NCBI GenBank assembly: GCA_029932915.1
Contig: JAOZPE010000003.1
Location: forward strand, 1 to 64,000
Direction: 5' to 3'
Source of the DNA: Candidatus Krumholzibacteriia bacterium
Lineage (GTDB): Bacteria > Krumholzibacteriota > Krumholzibacteriia > JAJRXK01
DNA length: 64,000 bases
This document shows, piece after piece, positions 52,401 through 60,385 of this stretch. The notes under the pieces are model-generated. The model saw nothing but the letters and a program-made list of their open reading frames with translations, had not been told where the DNA came from and did not search any database. A program made the translations under genes and the position numbers. Each line of letters begins with the position of its first letter. The first letter of the stretch is position 1.

Positions 52401-54014
52401 GCTCAACCAGAGCACCATGACCAGCGCCGCCACCACCCGCATCGAGAACGACGGATGCCGCAGCGCCGAGGAGAGCGCCACCGCCAGCAGGGGCAGGAGG
52501 GAGAACCACATTCCCAGGAAGACATCCACCCCATCGGCGATCATCACCAGCGCCAGGACGATGGAGACGCCCAGCGCCAGCGGCCAACGGTGCCGTCTTC
52601 CCCTCCACCAACGCTCCCAACCGAGGAGAGCCATTCCCGCCGGGGCCAGCAGGGCCAGCAACATGGCCCCGTGGAGAAGCTGGAAGGAGAGGGTGAAGAA
52701 CGGGGCATCCAGACCGATGAGCTTGGGGTTGGCGTTCTGGGCCACGACCCTCTGCAGGGAGACGGTCCACAGCAAGGTGGCCACGGTGAAGAGGGTCAGA
52801 ACCAGCACGGCGAGAGCCTGCCGGACCCTTCCTGCCCGCGCCGACATCCAGTGCAGCCACGAGGGAAGAAGCAGCAGGAGGACGAAGGCCAGGGCCAGGG
52901 CACTCACGAAGAAATCGAGCACGCTCCGCAGGAGGCCCAGACCCCAGGTGGTCGCGAAGTAGGCAGGCTCGAGCAACCAGCGCAGACCCCCGTGCCCGGC
53001 GGCGAAGGCGAGCTGCAGCACCTGCGCCCGATCCATGCCGAAGCGGAAGAGCACGACCAAGGCGGCCAGGACGAGCGCCGTCGTCAGCGCTCCGCGGTCC
53101 ACCCGGAGGCCGCGCCAGCTTCGCCAGGCCCGCATCGTGGCCAGGGTGAGACCCAACAGGAGGATCCACGACAGGATCCGCCCCTCGGCGGTGAGGACCA
53201 GACGGCGCTCTTCGCGGGCGATGGGCGCCCGCAGGACCACCCAGGCCCACGGCTCGTTCTCCGGCACGGCCACCACCCGCTGCAACTGCGGCGCGATCTC
53301 CTCCGGACGAGGTGCACTGGCCCTCAGTTGCGCCTTCAGACCGGTGCCCGCGGCCAGGGGCTGGGCCGGATCCACCCCCAATCCCAGGCGGGGAAAGAGT
53401 TCCCGCGTGATGCCCAGACTGAGATCGAAGTAGGTGGTGAGTCCCTGCCCGTCGTGGGCCGACACGGTCAGATAGCGGCGAAAGCCGTGATCGACCAGGA
53501 GAGGGCGGTCCTGGGGAGGGACGCGTTCGGGACCTGGAACCTCACCGGCCCAGTCGACGAGACGGCCGTCGCGCCAGCGCGACACGCCGACCCGCAGGGA
53601 GGCATCCCCCAGTCGAAGGGGACGGGCGAGTTCCTCCAGATCGACGCTCTCGTCGAGGGCCCGTCCGGCCCTCGTCTCGGCCTCGGCCTGCAGGTGGAGC
53701 AGACGCGAGCGAACCACCTCGGCTCCGGTGTCCAGGCGAAGGCGGGCCCGCCGCAACCACACCCCATCGTCGTAGGAGGCCACTCTCGACAGGTGCAGGG
53801 CCATGACGGAGGCGGCGATCAGGACCACGATGATCGCCGCCTCGAGCGCACGATCGGTTCCCCGCGATCGCCGGCGGTACAGACGTGCCCAGGCCAGGGC
53901 AGCGAAGGTGGTGGACAGGAGAGCGGCCGAAGGCCACAGGACCTGTTGACCCTGGGTCGACAGGAGCAGAGCCGCCAGGGCGAGGACGATCCACAGAGGA
54001 AGCAGTCGCTCCAT
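49461..54014 (-). CDS. large multi-pass sensor histidine kinase, NtrY-like core
   Basis: A 1517-residue inner-membrane sensor. The N-terminal two thirds contain two extracytoplasmic sensor-like regions (about 70-280 and 580-800) separated by a block of roughly eight to ten hydrophobic helices (about 290-560). More helices lie near 840-900 and 1130. Then come a HAMP domain (RTVNPILVLLGATERVGAGDFSVRLPEKGDDEIGQL), a PAS-like region, HisKA with QVAHEVKNPLTPIQLAAQMV, and HATPase (LTNLVANARQAMGEKG, LDEGPGIAP, GTGLGLIICRNL). The HEVKNPLTPI box is NtrY-like. No response regulator lies nearby, so the partner is unknown. The ATG at 54014 is chosen; a TTG start 21 codons earlier would overlap the preceding gene. 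Confidence 0.88.
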   Translation of the reverse strand: MERLLPLWIVLALAALLLSTQGQQVLWPSAALLSTTFAALAWARLYRRRSRGTDRALEAAIIVVLIAASVMALHLSRVASYDDGVWLRRARLRLDTGAEVVRSRLLHLQAEAETRAGRALDESVDLEELARPLRLGDASLRVGVSRWRDGRLVDWAGEVPGPERVPPQDRPLLVDHGFRRYLTVSAHDGQGLTTYFDLSLGITRELFPRLGLGVDPAQPLAAGTGLKAQLRASAPRPEEIAPQLQRVVAVPENEPWAWVVLRAPIAREERRLVLTAEGRILSWILLLGLTLATMRAWRSWRGLRVDRGALTTALVLAALVVLFRFGMDRAQVLQLAFAAGHGGLRWLLEPAYFATTWGLGLLRSVLDFFVSALALAFVLLLLLPSWLHWMSARAGRVRQALAVLVLTLFTVATLLWTVSLQRVVAQNANPKLIGLDAPFFTLSFQLLHGAMLLALLAPAGMALLGWERWWRGRRHRWPLALGVSIVLALVMIADGVDVFLGMWFSLLPLLAVALSSALRHPSFSMRVVAALVMVLWLSWAQTEGLRGVYRQLKEEVATERALDRLHPRDNWRRVLVEEFLRELAEDPSRLRGLAVKGADRSNAAFELWAASSGLSALGYGSQIVLFDAAGHVLSDFDLGLPYPPRPALPPATTPIESGLYGVQSVRIRSAEGTFLVYRGWLDTGQMFPDGDLSWVRVDLPYGTVDPATPVDLSPSGGPLALGFAAGGDFLSPRREFEHPVILGRWDGDRVVAATEPVLVGLLRSQLPADGSWTSIRRGGHPYRARVVSERGERLAVAFALPTLNERLLDSARLVALYLLAGAVILLFLLAAVALRGGSLRWPQALGRLGYQERLLGAIVILVLLPVIVFGVFQSRRAEANLRRSNREEVARRLDTAFRLLADGLEDAVRARLEVDPLEGLVDGDPARRQAVPPLMERDQLMVFDELGRLVHDESGRELSPPSAARLLHQLRGAILLLEDDERGWYLGRLFDKSASDHHHYWVYLRRRLQDEDLRRLARTVGADLTLFDGPWAVVSSRDDLLKAGLVVPVLPADAERILRVGGSPRYLTTEPDAGLVVARGYVRLPGPRDPRRGVLAARLFTQATVAALEQRRSYLFLFGLSSLAFLLATVVGLVVAARTVNPILVLLGATERVGAGDFSVRLPEKGDDEIGQLTHSFNRMTQQLQSGQRALAARRSFLETMLAGLSAGVLILDGDFELVEANRAARGLGDEALQRLLERVREGERKIEVQATEIVLESEEGPRTLRAVLSPIQLEEGDAGWLVLFDDVTELLSSRRLALYAEMARQVAHEVKNPLTPIQLAAQMVRQACRDGHPRMEEIVDENTRQIERQVERLREIASEFSLLGRTEPPSLEVVEVRSLFEELRLLYPTLQEGETLQVSGGEGLHVLVNREAMMKVLTNLVANARQAMGEKGTVQVEARREGDRVVLRVLDEGPGIAPEVEEHLFEAYFSTKSYGTGLGLIICRNLTEKMGGRIQLANREDRRGAVATVSLPLQHA

Positions 54015-54043
54015 CCCACGCACACCAGGCAAACGCAAGTGGT

Positions 54044-54583
54044 TCAAGGAAGGACTCTCAGCTCCGCCACCTTCCAATGTCCCTTCATCCGGTGCAAGTG
54101 GAGAAACAGGCGACGGGCGGGGGAATCCTCCAGCTCCAGTCGAAGCACACCGTGCAGATCATCCGGGGTGTCGTCCTCGGCCTCATCGAAACCCACCTCG
54201 GTGGGTTCCTCCTTCTCGAAGAAATCCTGCAGGAGATAGAAGATCTGTTCCCGGCTGCGGCGGATCCCATCCTCCGAGGCGAAACCCTCCGCCGGGCCGT
54301 CCAGTTCGAAGGGGATCTCCGCTTGGGGCAGGAGATCCATGATGCCTTCGATGTCTTCTTCGGTGAAGGCGCGCATCAGGCTGTCGACGGCGGCCTGGGC
54401 ATCCTCGATCCCCCCACGGGCCGAGGCGATCCCTACCGGAACGGAGATGGGTGTCGCTCCGGCTGCCGGCTGGGAGCGGAGCTCCGTCGGCTGGGCCCCG
54501 GACTCCGCCGCCGGCCAGAGGACAAACGCGACCAGCAGGGCCAGAGGCCCTGCCGCCGCGCTGCGGATCACTTGCAGTTGCAT
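54044..54583 (-). CDS. exported DUF4783/NTF2-like protein
   Basis: A 179-residue protein with a signal peptide (AGPLALLVAFVLWPAAESGAQ). A low-complexity linker and a domain of about 110 residues follow: AAVDSLMRAFTEEDIEGIMDLLP, EQIFYLLQDFFEKEEPTEVGF, and C-terminal HRMKGHWKVAELRVLP. The pattern of a helix-rich start, FF-containing centre and beta hairpin end resembles DUF4783/NTF2-like proteins. The ATG at 54583 has GGAG 5 bases upstream; the track's 48 extra residues are leader. It lies between secF and the large kinase, whose start follows after 29 bases, so it may modulate that sensor from the periplasm (inference). Confidence 0.72.
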   Translation of the reverse strand: MQLQVIRSAAAGPLALLVAFVLWPAAESGAQPTELRSQPAAGATPISVPVGIASARGGIEDAQAAVDSLMRAFTEEDIEGIMDLLPQAEIPFELDGPAEGFASEDGIRRSREQIFYLLQDFFEKEEPTEVGFDEAEDDTPDDLHGVLRLELEDSPARRLFLHLHRMKGHWKVAELRVLP

Positions 54584-54660
54584 GGTTTCTCCAGGTGGCC
54601 GATCCCCGGGGCGACTTCCCCTGGAGGATACCACGACCGGCCCCAAAGAGACACCGCGGT

Positions 54661-55605
54661 CTAGATGGCCGCCTTCCGGGGGCGCCGCGCGCCTCGCTTG
54701 CGGTCGGCCGAACGCCACTTGTACCACAGCACCAGCAAGGGGCTGGCGATGTAGATGGACGAGTAGGTACCGACCACCACCCCGATGGTCAGGGCGAAGG
54801 CGAAATCGTGGATGACCGGACCGCCCACCGCGAAGAGCATGGCAGCCACGAACAAGGTGGTCAGGGAGGTGATGATGGTGCGGCTCAAGGTCTCGTTGAT
54901 GCTGCGGTTGATCACCTCGTCGTAGCTCTCCTTGCGCCGCAGACGCATGTTCTCCCGGATGCGGTCGAAGACGACGATGGTGTCGTTCAGCGAGTAACCG
55001 ATGATGGTCAGGAACGCGGCCACGATGCTGAGGCTGATCTCCTTGTTGAGCAGGGAGAACAGGCCCAGGGTGATGAGCACGTCGTGCACCAGGGTGAGGA
55101 CCGCGGCCAGTCCGAAGTTGAAGACGAAGCGCAGGGTGATGTACAGGACGATCAGGATGAGCGAGACGAAGATGGCGTTGGTCGCTCCCTTGCGCAGCTC
55201 CTCACCGATCTTCGGACCCACCGTCTCCTCGCGCCTCAACTCGACCTTGTGGTCGGGAAATGCCTCGGCCACCACCTGGCGAACCGTCTTGTCGCCGACG
55301 GCGCTCTGCTCGGAGGCATCGACCTTCTTGTCCAGGTAGATGAGGATCTCGTCGGGTCCGCCGAAGGTGGTCACCTGATTGGCCTTCACCCCGGCGTTCT
55401 TCAGGGCCTCCCGCAGATCTCCGACGTCGATGGGGGGGTCGACCTTCAGCTCGACGATGCTGCCCCCACGGAAGTCGATGGAGAGCCGGGGGCCGTGATG
55501 GACCGCCAGGGAGATGAGCCCGGCGAGGATCATCAACACCGAAAGCGTGATGGCGTACTTCCGCGAGTCGATGAAATTGATGTTGGTATTGGTCAGAAAC
55601 TGCAT
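54661..55605 (-). CDS. secF: protein translocase subunit SecF
   Basis: With SecD, uses the proton gradient to help pull exported proteins through SecYEG. The 314-residue protein has six hydrophobic helices, the signature SIDFRGGSIVELKV in the first periplasmic domain, VLTLVHDVLITLGLF, and the RND-type motif GYSLNDTIVVFDRIRENMRLRRKESYDEVINRSINETLSRT. It starts 15 bases after secD. The many exported proteins of this window depend on it. Confidence 0.97.
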   Translation of the reverse strand: MQFLTNTNINFIDSRKYAITLSVLMILAGLISLAVHHGPRLSIDFRGGSIVELKVDPPIDVGDLREALKNAGVKANQVTTFGGPDEILIYLDKKVDASEQSAVGDKTVRQVVAEAFPDHKVELRREETVGPKIGEELRKGATNAIFVSLILIVLYITLRFVFNFGLAAVLTLVHDVLITLGLFSLLNKEISLSIVAAFLTIIGYSLNDTIVVFDRIRENMRLRRKESYDEVINRSINETLSRTIITSLTTLFVAAMLFAVGGPVIHDFAFALTIGVVVGTYSSIYIASPLLVLWYKWRSADRKRGARRPRKAAI

Positions 55606-55620
55606 GGATTTCCTCGTCCC

Positions 55621-57369
55621 TCAGATGCTCAGACGGCGAGGATTGCGCCCCGCCAGCCAGAGATCATAGACCGTTCGCGAGAAGACCAGCGCCGAGAACA
55701 TGCTGGTCAGGATCCCGACGCTCAGGGTGACCGCGAATCCCTTGATGGGACCGGTCCCGAAGTAGTAGAGCACCACGGCGGCGATGAAGGTGGTGATGTT
55801 CGCATCGACGATGGTGCGGGTGGCGTTGCTGTAGCCCGCGTCGATCGCCGCGCGCACCGACTTGCCCCCACGCAACTCTTCACGGATGCGCTCGAAGATG
55901 AGCACGTTGGCATCGACGGCCATACCCACGGTCAGGATGATACCGGCGATGCCGGGCAGGGTGAGCGTCAGGTGCAACTGGGCCAGGATGCCCAGCAGCA
56001 GCAGCAGGGTCAGAAGCAGCCCCAGCGCGGCCACGATACCGGACAGCCGGTAGTAGACCATGATGAACAGGACCACGAGGATGCCCCCGATGAGGGCCGC
56101 CTGGACACCGCGGCGGATGGAGTCCTGACCCAGGCTCGGGCCCACCGTCCGCTCCTCGGCGATCCGCACGTCCACCGGCAGGGCGCCCGCGCGGAGCATC
56201 AGGGCCAGGTCACGCGCCTCGGTGTCCGACTCGAATCCACCGCTGATGACCGCCTGGCCGTTGGGAATCCGGGTGCGGATGTTCGGGGCGCTGATCACCA
56301 CCCCGTCGAGCACGATCGCCAGCTTGCGTCCCACGTTGGCACCGGTGACGTTGGCGAACTTCAGCCCTCCCCGCTTGCTCAGACCGAGGTTCACCATCAA
56401 CAGGGGCGGACGGTCCGGATCGGGTGAGACACCGGCGTTGCGGATCTCCCCGCCGGTGAGTTCGATCTTCTTCTCCACGAGGTAGAGCAGCGAGGCGCTG
56501 CTGCCGTCGGTCCCGGTGACCTTCTCGCTGCCCCACAGGAATTCCACGTCACGCGGAATCAGGCGCTGGGCCTCGGGACTCTGCAGGAGCTTCTCCACCG
56601 CCGGCCGGTTGCTGTCGGCGACGGGGATGGCACCCCGGTTCTTCAGGAAGGGACCCATCAACGCACTCAAGGGGTGCTGGCTGGTCCAATCGCCCTCGCC
56701 GGGGACGGTCTCCTCGCCCTCGCCGCCGAGGTCGCTCAGGAGATCACCCTGGGCACTGTCGCCGGCCGCTTCGGCCGTCTCCACCCCGGCGCTGTCCGCA
56801 GCCGCCTCGACCTCGGTGGAATCGGCCGCCTCCAGTTCCTCATCGATCGACTTCAGCGCGTCAGCGGCCACCTTCTTGCCGGCCAGGGCCTTGTCCAGAC
56901 GCGCGATGAGAGTGGTCACCTCGGCCCCCTCGCGTACCATCCGGAATTCCAGACGGGCGGTCCGGCCGATGAGGCGCTTCGCCCGCTCGGCGTCCTGCAG
57001 ACCGGGCAACTGGACGATGATCCGCGAGGTGCCCTCCTGACGCACGTCCGGTTCGCTGACGCCGAACTGGTCGATCCGGTTGCGCAGGATCTCCAGCGTC
57101 CGCTTCACCGCGTCGTCGCTGGTTCCCTGCTCCACCGACTTGGTGTCGACGTCCAGGACCAGGTACATCCCGCCCTGCAGGTCGAGGCCCCGCTTGATGG
57201 CGCGGCCGTGCAGGTGATCGAGCTTGGCCGCCCCTTCCGGGGTCGCCTCCAGCTCCGCTCTCTTCTCGGGACTCATCCGGCTGAGTTGGATCGTCGGCCA
57301 GAGGCTCACAAGAGCCCAGATTGAAAGGACCACCACCAGGGCGGCCTTGATCTTCAGTGATCGTTTCAT
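55621..57369 (-). CDS. secD: protein translocase subunit SecD with acidic insertion
   Basis: Partner of SecF in proton-driven protein export. The 582-residue protein has the N-terminal helix, the P1 region beginning KRGLDLQGGMYLVLDVD, RNRIDQFGVSEPDVRQEG, and six helices with GLSKRGGLKFANVTGANVGRKLAIVLDG and TLPGIAGIILTVGMAVDANVLIFERIREELR. Between about residues 175 and 235 it carries an Ala/Glu/Asp-rich stretch of roughly 50 residues (for example EVEAAADSAGVETAEAAGDS) that is not part of standard SecD. The ATG at 57369 has GGAG 5 bases upstream; the track's 45 extra residues are leader. A near-consensus promoter lies about 155 bases upstream. Confidence 0.96.
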   Translation of the reverse strand: MKRSLKIKAALVVVLSIWALVSLWPTIQLSRMSPEKRAELEATPEGAAKLDHLHGRAIKRGLDLQGGMYLVLDVDTKSVEQGTSDDAVKRTLEILRNRIDQFGVSEPDVRQEGTSRIIVQLPGLQDAERAKRLIGRTARLEFRMVREGAEVTTLIARLDKALAGKKVAADALKSIDEELEAADSTEVEAAADSAGVETAEAAGDSAQGDLLSDLGGEGEETVPGEGDWTSQHPLSALMGPFLKNRGAIPVADSNRPAVEKLLQSPEAQRLIPRDVEFLWGSEKVTGTDGSSASLLYLVEKKIELTGGEIRNAGVSPDPDRPPLLMVNLGLSKRGGLKFANVTGANVGRKLAIVLDGVVISAPNIRTRIPNGQAVISGGFESDTEARDLALMLRAGALPVDVRIAEERTVGPSLGQDSIRRGVQAALIGGILVVLFIMVYYRLSGIVAALGLLLTLLLLLGILAQLHLTLTLPGIAGIILTVGMAVDANVLIFERIREELRGGKSVRAAIDAGYSNATRTIVDANITTFIAAVVLYYFGTGPIKGFAVTLSVGILTSMFSALVFSRTVYDLWLAGRNPRRLSI

Positions 57370-57523
57370 GCCATCTCCACCCGTCCGGCGGGGGCGGGGT
57401 GCCCCGGGTCCAGGGGGGTTCATCGGTGTCGAGGATTTCCGGCCGCGAAGAAATCGGCCTCGTCGGAAGGGCCCCGCGGGCAAGCCTCTTCCCGAACGTT
57501 CCACTTCCCACAGCGAAACAACC

Positions 57524-57551
57524 AGTATAGCCCGCCACCGGGCCCTGTCAA
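57524..57551 (-). promoter_or_regulatory. strong sigma70-like promoter of secD-secF
   Basis: Perfect TTGACA, a 16-base spacer and TATACT (5 of 6) on the minus strand. The predicted leader is about 150 bases. Confidence 0.75.
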
Positions 57552-57570
57552 CGAGGGCGGCCAGGAAGCC

Positions 57571-58740
57571 TCAATCCGCGGGGCTCAGGCGCACCAGTTC
57601 GCTCAGGAAGACACAGCGCACGTCGGTGGGATCCAGGGCGGGGAGAACCTCCTGGAGGACCTGGGCCGTGGCCGCCGTCAGATGACCGATTCCGACCGCC
57701 CGGCCGCGGCGGCGGGCCTTCTCGATGAGATGATCCAGACGGCGCCGGATCTCCACCGGATCGTCGACGTCCAGGTCGAGGAAGAGGTCGTTCCGCAGGG
57801 TGGGCACCCCCCGGCTGTGGGCCGCCTCCCAGCCCTTCGAGCGGGGGGTGGTCAGGCTGTCGAGGAAGAACAGGCCGCGTTGGGCCAGGATCTCCATCAC
57901 CACGTCCATCTGGTGCCGGTGCCGGGTGAACTCGCTGCCCATGTGGTTGTTCATGCCCACCACCTCGGGCAGGCCGTCCAGGGCGCGCTCGACGGTGCGG
58001 CGGATCTCCTCGTCGGACATGTCCACGGTCAGGGCCAGCGGCCCGGGGCCGGGCGAAGAGCCCTCGACCGGCTGCATGGGCATGTGCAGGATGGCCTCCT
58101 TGCCCGCCCGCCGGGCCTCGTTGAGCACGCGCAAGCTGCGGGGGCGTTCGGGCAGGATGGCCACGGTGATCGGCACCGGCAGATCGAGCAGGGCACGGGC
58201 GGTACGGTTGAGATTGTGACCCCAGTCGTCGACCACGATGGCCAGGAGTCCGGCCGGCGGCGGCGGTGGCTTCAGGGCATGGGCCCCGGGACCGCGGGTG
58301 GCGATGAGGCGATGGGTGAGATAGCCACGTCCTCCCAGGCGCAGCTCCAGCACCGACGAGCCGTCCTTCTCCCAGCGCTCCCCCCACTGCACGCATCCCC
58401 CCCGCGCCTCCACGCGGGTGGTGACGGCCAGGTTCAGGCTTCGCAGATCGCCGGTGGCGCCGACCTCGATGAGCGCGGGGTTCCCCGGGTGGAGCACCAC
58501 ACTGTCCGAGGGCACGCCGCAGTCGGCCAGGCCCTGGAGCACCGCCTCCTCGAAGACGGCCGCATTATGCTCTCTTGCGCTCTGGACCCCCCGCTCGGCC
58601 AGCCAGATGCCTCCGGCCTCACTGCGCAACCACAGCAGAGCGCCCGTGCCGGCCACCGCCAGCACGAGCAGCAGCCACAGGCCACGGCGCAGGCCGCGCT
58701 CGCGGCGGCTTCTGGACGATCGGCGGTGGGGAGGGCTCAT
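57571..58740 (-). CDS. divergent polysaccharide deacetylase (YibQ/DUF610 family)
   Basis: Probably an envelope enzyme related to polysaccharide deacetylases; substrate unknown. The 389-residue protein has an Arg-rich start, one hydrophobic anchor (RRGLWLLLVLAVAGTGALLWL), a region of about 110 residues, a proline run, and a YibQ-like NodB fold from about 180. The fold shows LLAIVVDDWGHNLNRTARALLDLPVPITVAILP, ILHMPMQPVEG, MNNHMGSEFT and AVGIGHL. The DD and NHMGS motifs are the family's likely metal-binding residues. The start is uncertain: the ATG at 58740 or a GTG 21 codons upstream. It lies between a terminator and the secD promoter, so it may be monocistronic. Confidence 0.86.
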   Translation of the reverse strand: MSPPHRRSSRSRRERGLRRGLWLLLVLAVAGTGALLWLRSEAGGIWLAERGVQSAREHNAAVFEEAVLQGLADCGVPSDSVVLHPGNPALIEVGATGDLRSLNLAVTTRVEARGGCVQWGERWEKDGSSVLELRLGGRGYLTHRLIATRGPGAHALKPPPPPAGLLAIVVDDWGHNLNRTARALLDLPVPITVAILPERPRSLRVLNEARRAGKEAILHMPMQPVEGSSPGPGPLALTVDMSDEEIRRTVERALDGLPEVVGMNNHMGSEFTRHRHQMDVVMEILAQRGLFFLDSLTTPRSKGWEAAHSRGVPTLRNDLFLDLDVDDPVEIRRRLDHLIEKARRRGRAVGIGHLTAATAQVLQEVLPALDPTDVRCVFLSELVRLSPAD

Positions 58741-58864
58741 GCTGCGGATTCCCGGGTGGAGGAGCTGGAACGGACGGAAGGAGACCGAAGCGGTGGTGGC
58801 CACCGGACGAGCTGTCCTTCCTCCTTAGCACGGAGCCCCGGCGGCGTCCACGGACGAACGCAGA

Positions 58865-58893
58865 GGCGCCCCCACCATTCGGTGGGAGCGCCC
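58865..58893 (-). terminator. terminator after the first lipoprotein gene
   Basis: GGCGCTCCCACC and GGTGGGGGCGCC pair over 12 positions with one mismatch and an ATTC loop, starting about 35 bases after the stop. There is no T-run, but the stem is strong and the position is right for ending the rsmA-barrel-lipoprotein unit. Confidence 0.6.
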
Positions 58894-58927
58894 GGTCGGT
58901 CCACGTGAAGCAGGGGAAAACGAAGTC

Positions 58928-59548
58928 TCAGCCCTGATCCTTCCCCTTGTCCTCCCACACCTTGATCACCCACAGGGTCTTGCCGTCGACCTCGATGGGC
59001 TCGACGTAGAAGTCGTTGTCGCCGGTGACGTTGCTGTAGCTGCCCTCACCCTGGTAGGTCACCTGGATCGCCACCTTGTAGCGGGCGCGGATCGTGCCCT
59101 CGTACAGCGGCTCGGCCGGCGGCTCGGCCCAGTCGGTGAGCTTGTCGAAGGTGGTGAAACGGATGCTCAGGATCGGTGGAATCGGATCGCCGGTCTTGGG
59201 ATCGGCGCCCGGCTGGTTGGAGAACATCTTCGTCGCCGCGCCGATCTCGTGCGTGCGGTCCCAACTGGCCCCGAGGAATTCCTCCAGACCGTCATCGGGG
59301 TCGAAGAAGAACTGGAAGTCGGTCGCCAGGAGCTTCTCGTACTCGACGATGCTCATCTGCTCCCAGGCCTTCTTGAAGTTCTCCATCAGGATCTCCGGAC
59401 TCGTGGCCGGCTCGAAGTCACCGCTCACAGGCGGCGGAGCCTCCTTGCTCTCGTCCGGGGAGAAGATGCCGCAGCCCGAGGAGAACAGCAGCAGAACGCT
59501 CAGCGCCAGCGGGAGCAGCGCTCGATGGAATCGCGACGAATGGAACAT
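58928..59548 (-). CDS. lipoprotein, NTF2-like
   Basis: A 206-residue lipoprotein of unknown function. The signal peptide (LLPLALSVLLLFSSGC) ends in lipobox FSSGC. The mature part has a helical start, PEILMENFKKAWEQMSIVEYEKLLATDFQFFF, followed by beta-rich sequence ending LWVIKVWEDKGKDQG, a layout typical of NTF2-like lipoproteins in FCB genomes. It resembles the next lipoprotein upstream, which also ends in VWEDLG, suggesting a tandem duplication. The ATG at 59548 has GGAGG 9 bases upstream; the 15 extra track residues overlap an inverted repeat. Confidence 0.78.
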   Translation of the reverse strand: MFHSSRFHRALLPLALSVLLLFSSGCGIFSPDESKEAPPPVSGDFEPATSPEILMENFKKAWEQMSIVEYEKLLATDFQFFFDPDDGLEEFLGASWDRTHEIGAATKMFSNQPGADPKTGDPIPPILSIRFTTFDKLTDWAEPPAEPLYEGTIRARYKVAIQVTYQGEGSYSNVTGDNDFYVEPIEVDGKTLWVIKVWEDKGKDQG

Positions 59549-59567
59549 GAGATCAAACCTCCAGCGG

Positions 59568-59581
59568 GTGCATCCATGCAC
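59568..59581 (-). repeat. inverted repeat just upstream of the first lipoprotein gene
   Basis: GTGCATCCATGCAC is a 6-bp inverted repeat around CC, lying just before the GGAGG ribosome-binding site. It could be a leader hairpin or an operator. A weak TTGGCA-18-TAGGTT pair lies around it. Confidence 0.4.
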
Positions 59582-59677
59582 AAAACCTACCAAATCGGGG
59601 GTGGCGGTGCCAATTCCCCCCGTAGAGTGGGGCCCCTCGGGGCCGAATCGGGGAAAACGGGGACGAACAAGGACTCG

Positions 59678-60370
59678 TCAGACACCACCCCCCTGCTCGC
59701 CACGGCGCTGGCCGAAGGACAGCGGACCCGTGCCCAGGTCCTCCCACACGGTCATCTCCACGAAGAGAGAGCTGCGCACGAACTCGAAGCGGGCGGTATC
59801 GGTGTAGAGCTGGCCCACCGGGTTGCCCGCCGCGTCGACCTCCTGGATGCGGTAGCGCGCGGTGAGGCGGATGGTGGTGCCGTCGTCGTCCGGACCGGAG
59901 AGGATGCTGTCGGTGAGCGAGGCCGAGAACAGTGCGGTCGCGAACTGGTCCTGGATGAAGATCTCCTCGCGGTCCTTGGTCCAGGGAGTGGCGAAGGCGC
60001 TGAGATACTGACCCACCAGCGTGGCGGTGGGCACATAGAGGAACTGGTCGTTGAGCACCTTGAGGTACTCGGAGGCCTCGCCGCAGCCCAGGGCACCCTC
60101 CATGTTGGCGATGACCACTTCCCACTTGTCGTTGAACTTGAAGTCGAAGTCGCAGCCGCCGCCGATGATGGGTTCCTCGGGCGTGCGGGTGTGGAAGAAG
60201 CAGCCGGAGAGGGACAGGCCCACCAGCATCAGCAGCACCGCGGCGACCGCCCTCGCCCAAGCGAGGCGGGACATCCCCGCCGCAGGGTCGCCGAACGGAC
60301 GCCTCCGCCGGTCGCCGGGCCGTGTGCGGCCTTCGATCCGTCGTTCCCACCGTGTCCCTTGGCTGCGCAT
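59678..60370 (-). CDS. lipoprotein, paralogous to the one downstream
   Basis: A 230-residue lipoprotein of unknown function with lipobox LSLSGC after the core AVAAVLLMLVGLSL. The mature part runs GGGCDFDFKFNDKWEVVIANMEG through YLKVLNDQFLYVPTATL, to FEFVRSSLFVEMTVWEDLG. The start is settled by a strong GGAGGAG 9 bases before the ATG at 60370. The second possible ATG (60274), which would give a normal short signal peptide, has no ribosome-binding site. Thus the n-region may be an unusual 40 residues and very Arg-rich. It lies 15 bases after the beta-barrel gene. Confidence 0.75.
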   Translation of the reverse strand: MRSQGTRWERRIEGRTRPGDRRRRPFGDPAAGMSRLAWARAVAAVLLMLVGLSLSGCFFHTRTPEEPIIGGGCDFDFKFNDKWEVVIANMEGALGCGEASEYLKVLNDQFLYVPTATLVGQYLSAFATPWTKDREEIFIQDQFATALFSASLTDSILSGPDDDGTTIRLTARYRIQEVDAAGNPVGQLYTDTARFEFVRSSLFVEMTVWEDLGTGPLSFGQRRGEQGGGV

Positions 60371-60385
60371 GCGGATCGTCTCCTC

